This document shows positions 1 through 6,013 of a stretch of 8,793 bases of DNA, one piece after another. The first letter of the stretch is position 1. Every line of letters starts with the position of its first letter. The stretch is taken from positions 1-8,793 of the forward strand of contig JBMOJU010000225.1 of NCBI GenBank assembly GCA_049315625.1, read 5' to 3'. The notes beneath the pieces are model-generated. The model saw nothing but the letters and a program-made list of their open reading frames with translations. It did no database searches and was not told the DNA's origin. Made by a program: the position numbers and the translations under genes. The stretch is from Paracraurococcus sp049315625. Lineage in GTDB: Bacteria; Pseudomonadota; Alphaproteobacteria; Acetobacterales; Acetobacteraceae.

Positions 1-8
1 ACCTCCTC
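1..8 (-). promoter_or_regulatory. Shine-Dalgarno for a gene beyond the left edge
   Basis: Read on the minus strand, positions 8 to 1 give GAGGAGGT, a near-perfect match to the anti-SD of 16S rRNA. A start codon would be expected about 5-9 nt further on, outside the window. This suggests the minus-strand gene series continues to the left after the tRNA. The coding sequence itself cannot be seen. Confidence 0.5.
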
Positions 9-159
9 TGGATCGCGCGGCGTCGCCGCAAGGCCGCACCCCGAACAGCAGCCGATGCCGGAGCGGGAAAAATCCAGGGCGATAGGCAACCGGGAAAAGG
101 TGGCGAGGCGTTCGGGTGCCCCGGCTTTCAGCGTTCGACCGCGATTTTTCTAGGCCATA

Positions 160-173
160 GTCGCAAATGCGAC
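160..173. promoter_or_regulatory. Short palindrome, possible operator
   Basis: GTCGCA-AA-TGCGAC is a perfect inverted repeat with 6-bp arms and a 2-bp centre. It lies in the AT-richest part of the left intergenic region, about 150 nt upstream of the presumed start of the gene off the left edge. Size and symmetry suit a dimeric helix-turn-helix repressor, but no family consensus is recognised, and chance is possible in DNA this GC-rich. Confidence 0.25.
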
Positions 174-283
174 ATTTTGGCTTCATCCCCTAGGAGGGGT
201 CGCGGGGATGCCGCGGGCTACGGGCGGACCTGGCCGGCGCTCGCGTATGGGCACGCGCGGCAGACATGGCGCGGGGGGAGCCT

Positions 284-344
284 GCCCGGTCAGCATGTCC
301 GGTCAGGAAGCGTTTCGCCCGTTCGTCCGGTCAATGTCCGGTCA
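284..344. repeat. Cluster of short direct repeats GTCCGGTCA
   Basis: Three exact copies of GTCCGGTCA start at 297, 325 and 336, and a one-mismatch copy (GCCCGGTCA) starts at 284. Two copies extend to an 11-bp identity, ATGTCCGGTCA (295-305 and 334-344). Start-to-start spacing is 13, 28 and 11 bp, so the array is irregular and only partly helically phased. It lies between the tRNA 3' end and the presumed gene off the left edge. It could be a multi-site regulator region or slippage-derived sequence; no function is assigned. Confidence 0.5.
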
Positions 345-415
345 AGGCGGAACGGCTCCGCTCCCGCTTGGGGCGACGCCCCTCTGAAAACCATTTATTT
401 GTAAGGCGTTGGGAG

Positions 416-491
416 TGGTGAGCCGGGTGGGATTCGAACCCACGGCCACGAGATTAAAAGTCCCGTGCTCTACCAGCTGAGCTACCGGCTC
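416..491 (-). tRNA. tRNA-Lys, anticodon TTT
   Basis: A 76-nt cloverleaf reads on the minus strand from 491 to 416. The acceptor arms GAGCCGG and CCGGCTC pair over 7 bp; the D stem is GCTC/GAGC. The anticodon stem CGGGA/TCTCG (one G-U pair) encloses the loop CTTTTAA, with anticodon TTT at 458-456 (Lys, reads AAA and AAG). The T arm is GTGGG-TTCGAAT-CCCAC. Discriminator A and the CCA end are both encoded (ACCA, 419-416). It lies 45 nt downstream of the first cyclophilin gene on the same strand with no clear promoter between, so it may be co-transcribed and processed, or start within that short gap. No U-tract terminator is visible after it, and no integrase or duplicated 3' end marks it as a used attachment site. 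Confidence 0.97.
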
Positions 492-498
492 ACAGGCT

Positions 499-529
499 GC
501 CGCCGCGCGGCGGAAAAGCGCGCGGCGGC
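499..529 (-). terminator. Strong GC stem-loop between cyclophilin and tRNA genes
   Basis: GCCGCCGCGCG (499-509) and CGCGCGGCGGC (519-529) form a perfect 11-bp inverted repeat with a 9-nt loop. It starts 7 nt beyond the cyclophilin stop codon and ends 7 nt before the 5' end of the mature tRNA. In the transcribed (minus) direction it is not followed by a U-tract (AGCCTGTGAG), so it is not a canonical intrinsic terminator. It may instead be an mRNA 3'-end stabilising stem or a processing structure that separates mRNA from tRNA. The left arm also contains a 14-bp palindrome (500-513), so alternative folding is possible. Confidence 0.45.
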
Positions 530-536
530 GGGAACG

Positions 537-1268
537 TCAACCGGCGGGCGGTTCGGCGGCGGGCTCTTCAGCGGCGGGCGCTTCGGTGGCCGCCGGGGCA
601 TCCGCGGCGATGCGGGCCTTCACCAGGCGGTCCGGCCCCTGGACGATGCCATTGCCGCCGGTGCCGCGCTTGATCTTGTCCACCGCCTCCATCCCGGCGA
701 CCACGCGGCCCCAGATGGTGTACTGGCCGTCCAGGCTGGGCGCCGGCGCGAACATGATGAAGAACTGGCTGCTCGCGCTGTGCGGCGCCGCGGTGCGGGC
801 CATGCCGCAGGTTCCCCGCACGAAGCGCACCCGGTTGGTGAACTCGGCCTGCAGGTCGGCATGGCCTGCCTCACGCGCGCCACCCGTGCCGGTGCCGGAC
901 GGGTCGCCGCCCTGGGCCATGAACCCTTCGATCACCCGGTGGAAGGGCGTGTTGTCGTAGAAGCCGGCGCGGGTCAGGGTCTTGATCCGCTCGACATGCC
1001 GCGGCGCCAATTCGGGCAGCAGCTCGATCGTCACCGCGCCGTCCTTCAATTCCAGGATCAGCGTGTTCTGCAGCTTCGGGTCGGGTTCGGCCGGCGCCAC
1101 GGAGACAGGCGCCGCGGCGTCGGTCTCCGGCGCCTCTGACCCGGTCGCCTCGACCTCGGTCGCCTCGGCTTCGGTCGCCTCCGCCGCGCCCGCCTCGGCC
1201 TCGGGCGCGGGCACCTCGACTGGCGGCTCGCCGGGGATCGTCTCGGGGGTGCCGGCTGCGTCGCTCAT
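537..1268 (-). CDS. Cyclophilin-type peptidyl-prolyl isomerase with A/E/P-rich tails
   Basis: The 243-residue protein should catalyse cis-trans isomerisation of Xaa-Pro bonds. The cyclophilin core spans about residues 68-222, with Phe109-His-Arg111, the F116-M-A-Q119-G-G segment and the MARTAAPHSASSQFF stretch; Arg111, Phe116, Met117 and Gln119 match catalytic Arg55, Phe60, Met61 and Gln63 of human CypA. Residue 178 is Ser where CypA has Trp121. An Ala/Glu/Pro/Thr-rich segment of about 60 residues precedes the core and an Ala/Pro/Glu tail of about 20 follows; both are probably disordered. I chose the ATG at 1268 because AAGGACGA (1282-1275) lies 6 nt upstream and the first residues (MSDAAGTP) mirror the next paralogue (MTDAAGTP); the frame stays open to an ATG at 1379, which has no such support. 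No signal peptide is seen, so it is probably cytosolic. It is last of three tandem paralogues, 129 nt after the second. Confidence 0.9.
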   Translation of the reverse strand: MSDAAGTPETIPGEPPVEVPAPEAEAGAAEATEAEATEVEATGSEAPETDAAAPVSVAPAEPDPKLQNTLILELKDGAVTIELLPELAPRHVERIKTLTRAGFYDNTPFHRVIEGFMAQGGDPSGTGTGGAREAGHADLQAEFTNRVRFVRGTCGMARTAAPHSASSQFFIMFAPAPSLDGQYTIWGRVVAGMEAVDKIKRGTGGNGIVQGPDRLVKARIAADAPAATEAPAAEEPAAEPPAG

Positions 1269-1274
1269 GCTAAG

Positions 1275-1282
1275 TCGTCCTT
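1275..1282 (-). promoter_or_regulatory. Ribosome binding site that fixes the cyclophilin 1 start
   Basis: AAGGACGA on the minus strand lies 6 nt before the ATG at 1268. The same octamer lies at the same distance before the start of the second cyclophilin (1900-1893, ATG at 1886). This supports the shorter start for the first gene and indicates that leader and start were duplicated together. Confidence 0.7.
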
Positions 1283-1346
1283 CTGGAGCAAGCCCCGCCC
1301 TGGCCGTGTAGCCGGCGGGCATGGGCTGCTCATCCATTCGAAAGCC

Positions 1347-1367
1347 CGGCGCGGCGTCCCCGCGCCG
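1347..1367 (-). terminator. GC stem-loop between cyclophilin genes 2 and 1
   Basis: CGGCGCGG (1347-1354) and CCGCGCCG (1360-1367) form a perfect 8-bp stem with a 5-nt loop in the 129-nt gap between the two genes. In the transcribed direction it is followed by GGCTTTCG, only a three-T run, so it is at best a weak or partly Rho-dependent terminator. It may partly uncouple expression of the last cyclophilin from the upstream genes. Confidence 0.35.
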
Positions 1368-1397
1368 AGGCGAGGGCACCGCCCCGGGATGGGCGGA

Positions 1398-1886
1398 TCA
1401 GGCCAGGGTGGCGCGGATCAGCGTGTCGGGGCCGTTCACCGTGCCGCTGCCGGGGGCGCCGCGCTTGATCTTGTCGACCACGTCCATCCCGTCCGTCACC
1501 CGGCCCCACACGGTGTACTGGCCGTCGAGGAAGGTCGCGTCGGCGAAGCAGATGAAGAACTGGCTGCTGGCGCTGTGCGGGCTCTGGCTGCGGGCCATGC
1601 CGCAGACCCCGCGCGTGAAGCTGACCTTGTTGAACTCCGCCTTCAGGTCCGGCAGGTCGCGGGCACCGCCGGTGCCGGTCCCCGTGGGGTCCCCGCCCTG
1701 CGCCATGAAGCCCTCGATCACCCGGTGGAAGGGGGTGCCGTCGTAGAAGCCGCGGCCGACGAGCAGCTTGATACGCTCGACATGGTTCGGCGCCACGTCG
1801 GGCAGCAGCTCGATGGTCACGGGGCCGTCCTTCAGCTCGAGGATCAGCGTGTTGCCCTGCGCGGGGGTGCCGGCGGCGTCGGTCAT
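1398..1886 (-). CDS. Cyclophilin-type peptidyl-prolyl isomerase, minimal cytosolic form
   Basis: The 162-residue single-domain cyclophilin is about the size of E. coli PpiB and should isomerise Xaa-Pro bonds. Key residues Arg55, Phe60, Met61 and Gln63 fall at the same numbers as in human CypA, followed by MARSQSPHSASSQFF (about 98-111) and the LDGQY turn (120-124). Residue 119 is Phe at the Trp121 position, as in the E. coli enzymes that bind cyclosporin A poorly. The first eleven residues are short and hydrophilic with no signal peptide, so the enzyme is presumably cytosolic. AAGGACGA lies 6 nt before the ATG. It begins 28 nt after the stop of the signal-peptide paralogue and is probably in the same transcript. 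Confidence 0.93.
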   Translation of the reverse strand: MTDAAGTPAQGNTLILELKDGPVTIELLPDVAPNHVERIKLLVGRGFYDGTPFHRVIEGFMAQGGDPTGTGTGGARDLPDLKAEFNKVSFTRGVCGMARSQSPHSASSQFFICFADATFLDGQYTVWGRVTDGMDVVDKIKRGAPGSGTVNGPDTLIRATLA

Positions 1887-1914
1887 CGGAAATCGTCCTT
1901 GTTGGAAATGGGGG

Positions 1915-2463
1915 TCAGGCGGCGGAGACGCGGGCGCGGATCAGCTTGTCCGGGCCGCGCACCGTGCCGTTGTTGGCCTGATCGCCGCGCTTGATCCTGT
2001 CCACGGCGTCCATGCCGGAGATCACCCGGCCCCAGATGGTGTACTGGCCGTCCAGCGAGGGCGCCGGCGCGAACATGATGAAGAACTGGCTGTTCGCGCT
2101 GTTCGGGCTCTGGCTGCGGGCCATGCCGCAGATGCCGCGGATGAAGCGGTACTTGTTGGTGAACTCGGCATTCAGGTCGGCATAGCCGGCGTCGCGCGCG
2201 CCGCCCATGCCGGTGCCGGTCGGGTCGCCGCCCTGGGCCATGAAGCCCTCGATCACCCGGTGGAACGGCGTGCCGTCGTAGAAGCCACGATTGGCCAACA
2301 GCTTGATGCGCTCGACATGCTTCGGCGCGACGTCCGACAGCAGCTCGATGACGACGTCGCCATCCTTCAGCTTCATCACCAACCGTTCTTCCGCCGCGCG
2401 GGCGGGGCGGATCAGGGCAGGCGCGCCGAGCAGGGCGAGGCCGGCAAGGTGTCGTCGCAGCAT
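1915..2463 (-). CDS. Exported cyclophilin-type peptidyl-prolyl isomerase (PpiA-like)
   Basis: The 182-residue protein begins with an N-terminal signal: MLRR, a hydrophobic run (about residues 6-18) and a likely cleavage after Ala-Arg-Ala23. The paired Arg followed by HLAG is slightly Tat-like, but Sec export is the simpler reading. The mature protein is a cyclophilin core with Arg69, Phe74, Met75 and Gln77 as catalytic-site residues and MARSQSPNSANSQFF at about 114-128. Ser137 replaces the CypA Trp121 position. It probably acts on proline bonds of periplasmic proteins, as PpiA does in E. coli. GGAGA lies 5 nt before the ATG. It follows coaD by 46 nt, and gyrA-coaD-ppi order recurs in alphaproteobacteria, so this may be the ancestral copy of the trio (inference). 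Confidence 0.92.
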   Translation of the reverse strand: MLRRHLAGLALLGAPALIRPARAAEERLVMKLKDGDVVIELLSDVAPKHVERIKLLANRGFYDGTPFHRVIEGFMAQGGDPTGTGMGGARDAGYADLNAEFTNKYRFIRGICGMARSQSPNSANSQFFIMFAPAPSLDGQYTIWGRVISGMDAVDRIKRGDQANNGTVRGPDKLIRARVSAA

Positions 2464-2509
2464 GGGGGTCTCCGGTGGATCAGGCGCCTGGTGTGGGGGA
2501 CGGGCCGGT

Positions 2510-3022
2510 TCAGCCCGGGGCCGGGTTGCGCACGCGGGCCAGCGTCCGTTCCAGCGTCAGCTTCGGCACGAAGGAAGACACGTCACCGCCGAGGCGGGCG
2601 ATCTCCTTCACGAAACGCGAAGAGATGAACTGGTTCGTCTCGCTCGCCATCAGGAAGACGGTCTCGATCTCGTGGTCCAGCCGGCGGTTCATGCCGGCCA
2701 TCTGGAACTCGTAATCGAAATCCGACACGGCGCGCAGGCCGCGGATGATGACACCGGCACCGAGCTTCTGGGCGAAGCCGATCAGCAGCCCCTCGAAGGG
2801 CACCACCTCGATGATCGTCCCGGTGCGGGCGGCGATGGCGTCGGTTTCGGCGCGGACCAACTCGACCCGCTCCTCCAGCGGGAAGAGCGGCCCCTTGCCG
2901 ATATTGATCGCCACCCCGACCACCAGCCGGTCGAGGATGCGGGCGGCGCGGCCGATGACGTCCAGATGGCCGTTGGTGACCGGGTCGAAGGTGCCCGGGT
3001 AGAGACCGACGCGCTCAACCAT
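2510..3022 (-). CDS. coaD: Pantetheine-phosphate adenylyltransferase
   Basis: The 170-residue enzyme transfers AMP from ATP to 4'-phosphopantetheine, giving dephospho-CoA, the penultimate step of coenzyme A synthesis in the cytosol. It has the nucleotidyltransferase superfamily motif YPGTFDPVTNGH (about residues 8-19, with the (H/T)xGH element at its end), the IRGLRAVSDFDYE segment in the middle, and the ISS..VKEI signature near the C-terminus followed by GGDVSSFVP. Length is normal for the family. The ATG at 3022 lies inside the end of gyrA, the two frames sharing 8 nt (ATGGTTGA). Purine-rich sequence ahead of it is poor and distant, so translation is probably coupled to gyrA. Longer in-frame starts would run deep into gyrA and add non-family residues. 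Confidence 0.97.
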   Translation of the reverse strand: MVERVGLYPGTFDPVTNGHLDVIGRAARILDRLVVGVAINIGKGPLFPLEERVELVRAETDAIAARTGTIIEVVPFEGLLIGFAQKLGAGVIIRGLRAVSDFDYEFQMAGMNRRLDHEIETVFLMASETNQFISSRFVKEIARLGGDVSSFVPKLTLERTLARVRNPAPG

Positions 3023-5828
3023 CGGACGGCATCCCCGGCTCCGCCGGCGGCTCGATCGCCGCCAGGGCCCCGGTCTGCGCCAGGCCGGAGTCGGGAGTGG
3101 TCTCACCCTGGTCGTCGACGACCGGGAAGCAGGAATTCACGCGTTCCCCCTCATTCAATCGGAGGAGCATCACGCCCAGGCTGCGCCGGCGCGTCAAGCG
3201 CACCTGGTCGGCCGGCAGGCGGATCAGCCGACCCGTGTCGGTGACGAGCATGACATCGTCGCCCGGCCGGACCGGGAAGGTGGCCACGACCTCCTTGCCG
3301 GTGCGGCGGCTGAACAGCATGGCTTCCAGCCCCTGCCCGCCCCGGCCGGTGATCCGGTAGTCATAGGCCAGGCTGCGCTTGCCGAAGCCGCCATCGGTGA
3401 TGGCGAGGATGATCTCCTCCTGCTCCTCCAGCTCCTTGGCCCGCTCGGGCGAGAGGGTGATTTCCTCCGCCGGGGCCTCATCCGCCTCCTCGGCCGCGGC
3501 GGGCAGCGTCTCCGCCTCCTCCGTGCCGTTGGTGCGGCGGCGCTGCGCGGCGTTGCGGATCGCCGCCTCGCGCTCGGCCGGCGTCGCCTCGACGTGGCGG
3601 AGCACGCTGAGGGCGATCACCTCGTCATCCTTGCCCAGGCGGATGCCACGCACGCCGGTGCTGTCGCGCCCGGCAAACACGCGCAGCACGTCGTCGGTCG
3701 CCTGGAATCGGATCGCCCGGCCGCGGCGGGTGGCCAGCAGCACGTCGTCACCTTCCCGGCAGGTGGAGACGCCGATCAGGCTGTCGCCCTCCTCCAGCTT
3801 CATGGCGATCAGCCCGGCGGAACGCACATTGCGGAAATCGGAAAGCTTGTTGCGCCGGACCCCACCCGAGGCGGTGGCGAAGACCAGGTGCAGACCCTCC
3901 CACAGGCTTTCGTCATGCGGCAGCGGCAGCACGGCGGTGATCTGCTCGCCTTCCTGCAGCGCCAGCACCTGGCGGAGCGACCGCCCCTTGCCCTGCGCGC
4001 CGCCTTCCGGGAGTTGCCAGACCTTCTCGCGGAAGGCCATGCCACGGCTGGTGAAGAACAGCACCCATTGATGGGTATGCGCGATGAAACTGCGCATCAC
4101 CACGTCGTCCTGCCGCGTCGCGGCGGCGCTGCGGCCGCGGCCGCCGCGGTTCTGCGCCCGGAAGGTCTCCAGCGAGGTCCGCTTCACGTAGCCGTCCCGC
4201 GTCAGCGTGACGATCATGTTGCCCGGCTCGATCAGGCTCTCGTCGTCGACATCGGCGATGCCGTCGACGATCTGCGTCATGCGCGGGGAGGCGATCTGGG
4301 CGCGGACGGCGCGCAGCTCCTCGGTCATCACCTCCATCCGGCGCGGATGGCTGCCGAGGATCTCCAGCAGCTCACGGATGCGGCCACCGATCTCCTCGAG
4401 TTCCGAGGTGATCTTCTCGCGCTCGAGCCCGGTCAGCCGGTTCAGGGTCAGCGCCAGGATGCCGCGGGCCTGCGCCTCGGTCAGCCGCACGGTGCCTTCG
4501 GGGGTGACGACGTTGCCGGCATCCTCGATCAGCGCCAGCAAGGTGCCGACATCGCCGGCCGGCCATTCGCGGGCCATCAGCGCGGCACGCGCCTCGGCCG
4601 GGTCCTGGCTGGCGCGGATCAGCCGGATGACCTCATCGATGTTGGCCACCGCGATGGCCAGGCCGATCAGCAGATGGCCGCGTTCGCGCGCCTTGGCCAG
4701 GCGGAAGCGCGAGCGCCGCAGGATGACCTCCTCGCGGAAGGCGATGAACGCCTTCAACGCGTCGATCAGCCCCATCTGCCGCGGCTTGCCGTTGTCGAGC
4801 GCGAGGAAGTTGACGGGGAAGGAGGTCTGCAGCTGGGTCATGCGATACAGCTGGTTCAGCACCACCTCGGCCGTCGCATCGCGCTTGAGTTCGATGACGA
4901 TCCGCATGCCGTCGCGGTCGCTCTCATCGCGCAGGTCGGAGATGCCCTCGACCGCCTTGGCGCGGACCAGTTCGGCGATCTTCTCGATCAGCGTCGACTT
5001 GTTGACCTGGAAGGGGATCTCGGTGGCGATGATGGCCTGGCGGCCGCCGCGCATCTCCTCGATCTCGCACTTGGCGCGAAGGGGGATGGACCCGCGCCCG
5101 GTCTCGAAGGCCGAGCGGATTCCGGCCCGGCCGAGGATCAGCCCGCCGGTCGGGAAATCCGGCCCGGGGATGATCTTCATCAGGTCGATCAGCGAGGTGT
5201 CCGGCTCGGCGATCAGCGCCAGCGTTGCGTCGATCACCTCGGTCGGGTTGTGCGTCGGGATGTTGGTCGCCATGCCGACGGCGATGCCCTGGGCGCCGTT
5301 GACCAGCAGGTTCGGGAAGGCGGCCGGCAGGACGCGCGGCTCGCGCTCCGACTCGTCGTAATTCGGCTGGAAGTCGACCGTGTCCTCTTCGATCCCCTCC
5401 AGCAGGGCGGAGGCGGAGCGGGCGAGGCGGACTTCGGTGTAGCGCATCTGGGCCGGCGGATCGCCGTCCATGCTGCCGAAATTGCCCTGGCCATCGATCA
5501 GCGGGACGCGGAGCGAGAAGGATTGCGCCATGCGGACCATGGCGTCGTAGATCGCGGCGTCGCCATGCGGGTGGTACTTGCCCATCACGTCGCCGACGAC
5601 GCGGGCGGATTTGCGGTGCGGCTTTTCCGCCGTGTAGCCGCTCTCCTGCATGGCAAAGAGGATACGGCGATGGACGGGCTTCAGGCCGTCCCGCGCATCG
5701 GGGAGGGCGCGCGCGACGATCACGCTCATGGCGTAGTCGAGGTAGGAGCGGCGCATCTCCTCCTCGAGGGTCACGGGCACGGCGTCCTCGGGGCGGATGC
5801 CGCCGCTGCCGTTCTCGGTCTCGCTCAC
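3015..5828 (-). CDS. gyrA: DNA gyrase subunit A
   Basis: The 937-residue breakage-rejoining subunit of gyrase pairs with GyrB to introduce negative supercoils. Catalytic Tyr130 sits in QMRYTEVRL (E. coli Tyr122), behind Arg129. The quinolone-determining region runs ARVVGDVMGKYHPHGDAAIYD (75-95): Ala91 replaces E. coli Ser83, and Asp95 equals Asp87. The N-terminal cleavage domain spans about 20-530. The C-terminal beta-pinwheel begins near 535 and carries the GyrA box as QNRGGRG (559-565), with Asn where Arg or Lys is usual; this box sets it apart from ParC. A charged Ala/Glu/Arg insertion (about 745-800) makes it longer than E. coli GyrA (875 residues), as in many alphaproteobacteria. The start is GTG at 5828, with GAGGAAG (5844-5838) 9 nt upstream. 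The gene follows ssb by 185 nt, a gap that may hold its own promoter, though none is clear; its end overlaps coaD. Confidence 0.98.
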   Translation of the reverse strand: MSETENGSGGIRPEDAVPVTLEEEMRRSYLDYAMSVIVARALPDARDGLKPVHRRILFAMQESGYTAEKPHRKSARVVGDVMGKYHPHGDAAIYDAMVRMAQSFSLRVPLIDGQGNFGSMDGDPPAQMRYTEVRLARSASALLEGIEEDTVDFQPNYDESEREPRVLPAAFPNLLVNGAQGIAVGMATNIPTHNPTEVIDATLALIAEPDTSLIDLMKIIPGPDFPTGGLILGRAGIRSAFETGRGSIPLRAKCEIEEMRGGRQAIIATEIPFQVNKSTLIEKIAELVRAKAVEGISDLRDESDRDGMRIVIELKRDATAEVVLNQLYRMTQLQTSFPVNFLALDNGKPRQMGLIDALKAFIAFREEVILRRSRFRLAKARERGHLLIGLAIAVANIDEVIRLIRASQDPAEARAALMAREWPAGDVGTLLALIEDAGNVVTPEGTVRLTEAQARGILALTLNRLTGLEREKITSELEEIGGRIRELLEILGSHPRRMEVMTEELRAVRAQIASPRMTQIVDGIADVDDESLIEPGNMIVTLTRDGYVKRTSLETFRAQNRGGRGRSAAATRQDDVVMRSFIAHTHQWVLFFTSRGMAFREKVWQLPEGGAQGKGRSLRQVLALQEGEQITAVLPLPHDESLWEGLHLVFATASGGVRRNKLSDFRNVRSAGLIAMKLEEGDSLIGVSTCREGDDVLLATRRGRAIRFQATDDVLRVFAGRDSTGVRGIRLGKDDEVIALSVLRHVEATPAEREAAIRNAAQRRRTNGTEEAETLPAAAEEADEAPAEEITLSPERAKELEEQEEIILAITDGGFGKRSLAYDYRITGRGGQGLEAMLFSRRTGKEVVATFPVRPGDDVMLVTDTGRLIRLPADQVRLTRRRSLGVMLLRLNEGERVNSCFPVVDDQGETTPDSGLAQTGALAAIEPPAEPGMPSDG

Positions 5829-5849
5829 GCTGGTGTTCTTCCTCGTCGT

Positions 5850-5882
5850 CCGGCGCCCGGCCGGTATGCCGTCTGGCGCCGG
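5850..5882 (-). promoter_or_regulatory. Stable stem-loop in the gyrA leader
   Basis: CCGGCGCC (5850-5857) pairs with GGCGCCGG (5875-5882), and inside it CGGC (5858-5861) pairs with GCCG (5868-5871), giving a 12-bp stem with a 3-nt bulge and a 6-nt loop. In the mRNA sense the stem ends 5 nt before the GAGGAAG Shine-Dalgarno of gyrA. No T-run follows, so it is not an intrinsic terminator for ssb. It could influence ribosome access or RNA stability; this is inferred from position only. Confidence 0.4.
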
Positions 5883-6013
5883 GGGGGCTTCGTCGTCAGG
5901 GGGTGCGGCCCGCCGGACCTATCAGCGGAACGTGGCGGCCGAACGCACCGCGCCACGCGCTGGCAGTCTAGCGTTTCCAGGCGCCCGGGGCCACCCCGCC
6001 GCCGTGAAGGGGC

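Larger units (their letters stand above)
1..415. other. Intergenic region without a convincing gene
   Basis: No reading frame here looks like a protein: the longest plus-strand frame (TTG start at 177 to 404) is Arg/Gly-rich, has no recognisable motif, and is what GC-rich noncoding DNA gives by chance. The stretch holds a Shine-Dalgarno-like sequence at the left edge (minus strand), a GTCGCA-AA-TGCGAC palindrome at 160-173 in an AT-richer patch (about 142-182), a cluster of GTCCGGTCA repeats at 284-344, and an AT-rich trailer just downstream of the tRNA (about 386-404). It is probably the leader and promoter region of a minus-strand gene lying off the left edge, plus the tRNA 3' trailer. I could not place a confident promoter. 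Confidence 0.6.

Noticed and set aside
370..382. Terminator GGGGC-GAC-GCCCC downstream of the tRNA
   Set aside because: Only a 5-bp stem with a 3-nt loop and no T-run on either strand.
177..404. 75-codon plus-strand frame in the left intergenic region
   Set aside because: TTG start, Arg/Gly-rich, no motif, and it spans the direct repeats; chance frame in GC-rich DNA.
416..491. tRNA-Lys as an integration site of a mobile element
   Set aside because: No integrase, no repeated tRNA 3' end and no composition shift is visible in the window.
1269..1379. N-terminal extension of the first cyclophilin to the ATG at 1379
   Set aside because: The ATG at 1268 has the same ribosome binding site and first residues as its paralogue, and the extension runs through a stem-loop region without family similarity.
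5928..5944. Second SOS box upstream of gyrA (GAAC...GAAC)
   Set aside because: The two GAAC units are separated by 9 nt, not the 7 required by the alphaproteobacterial LexA operator.
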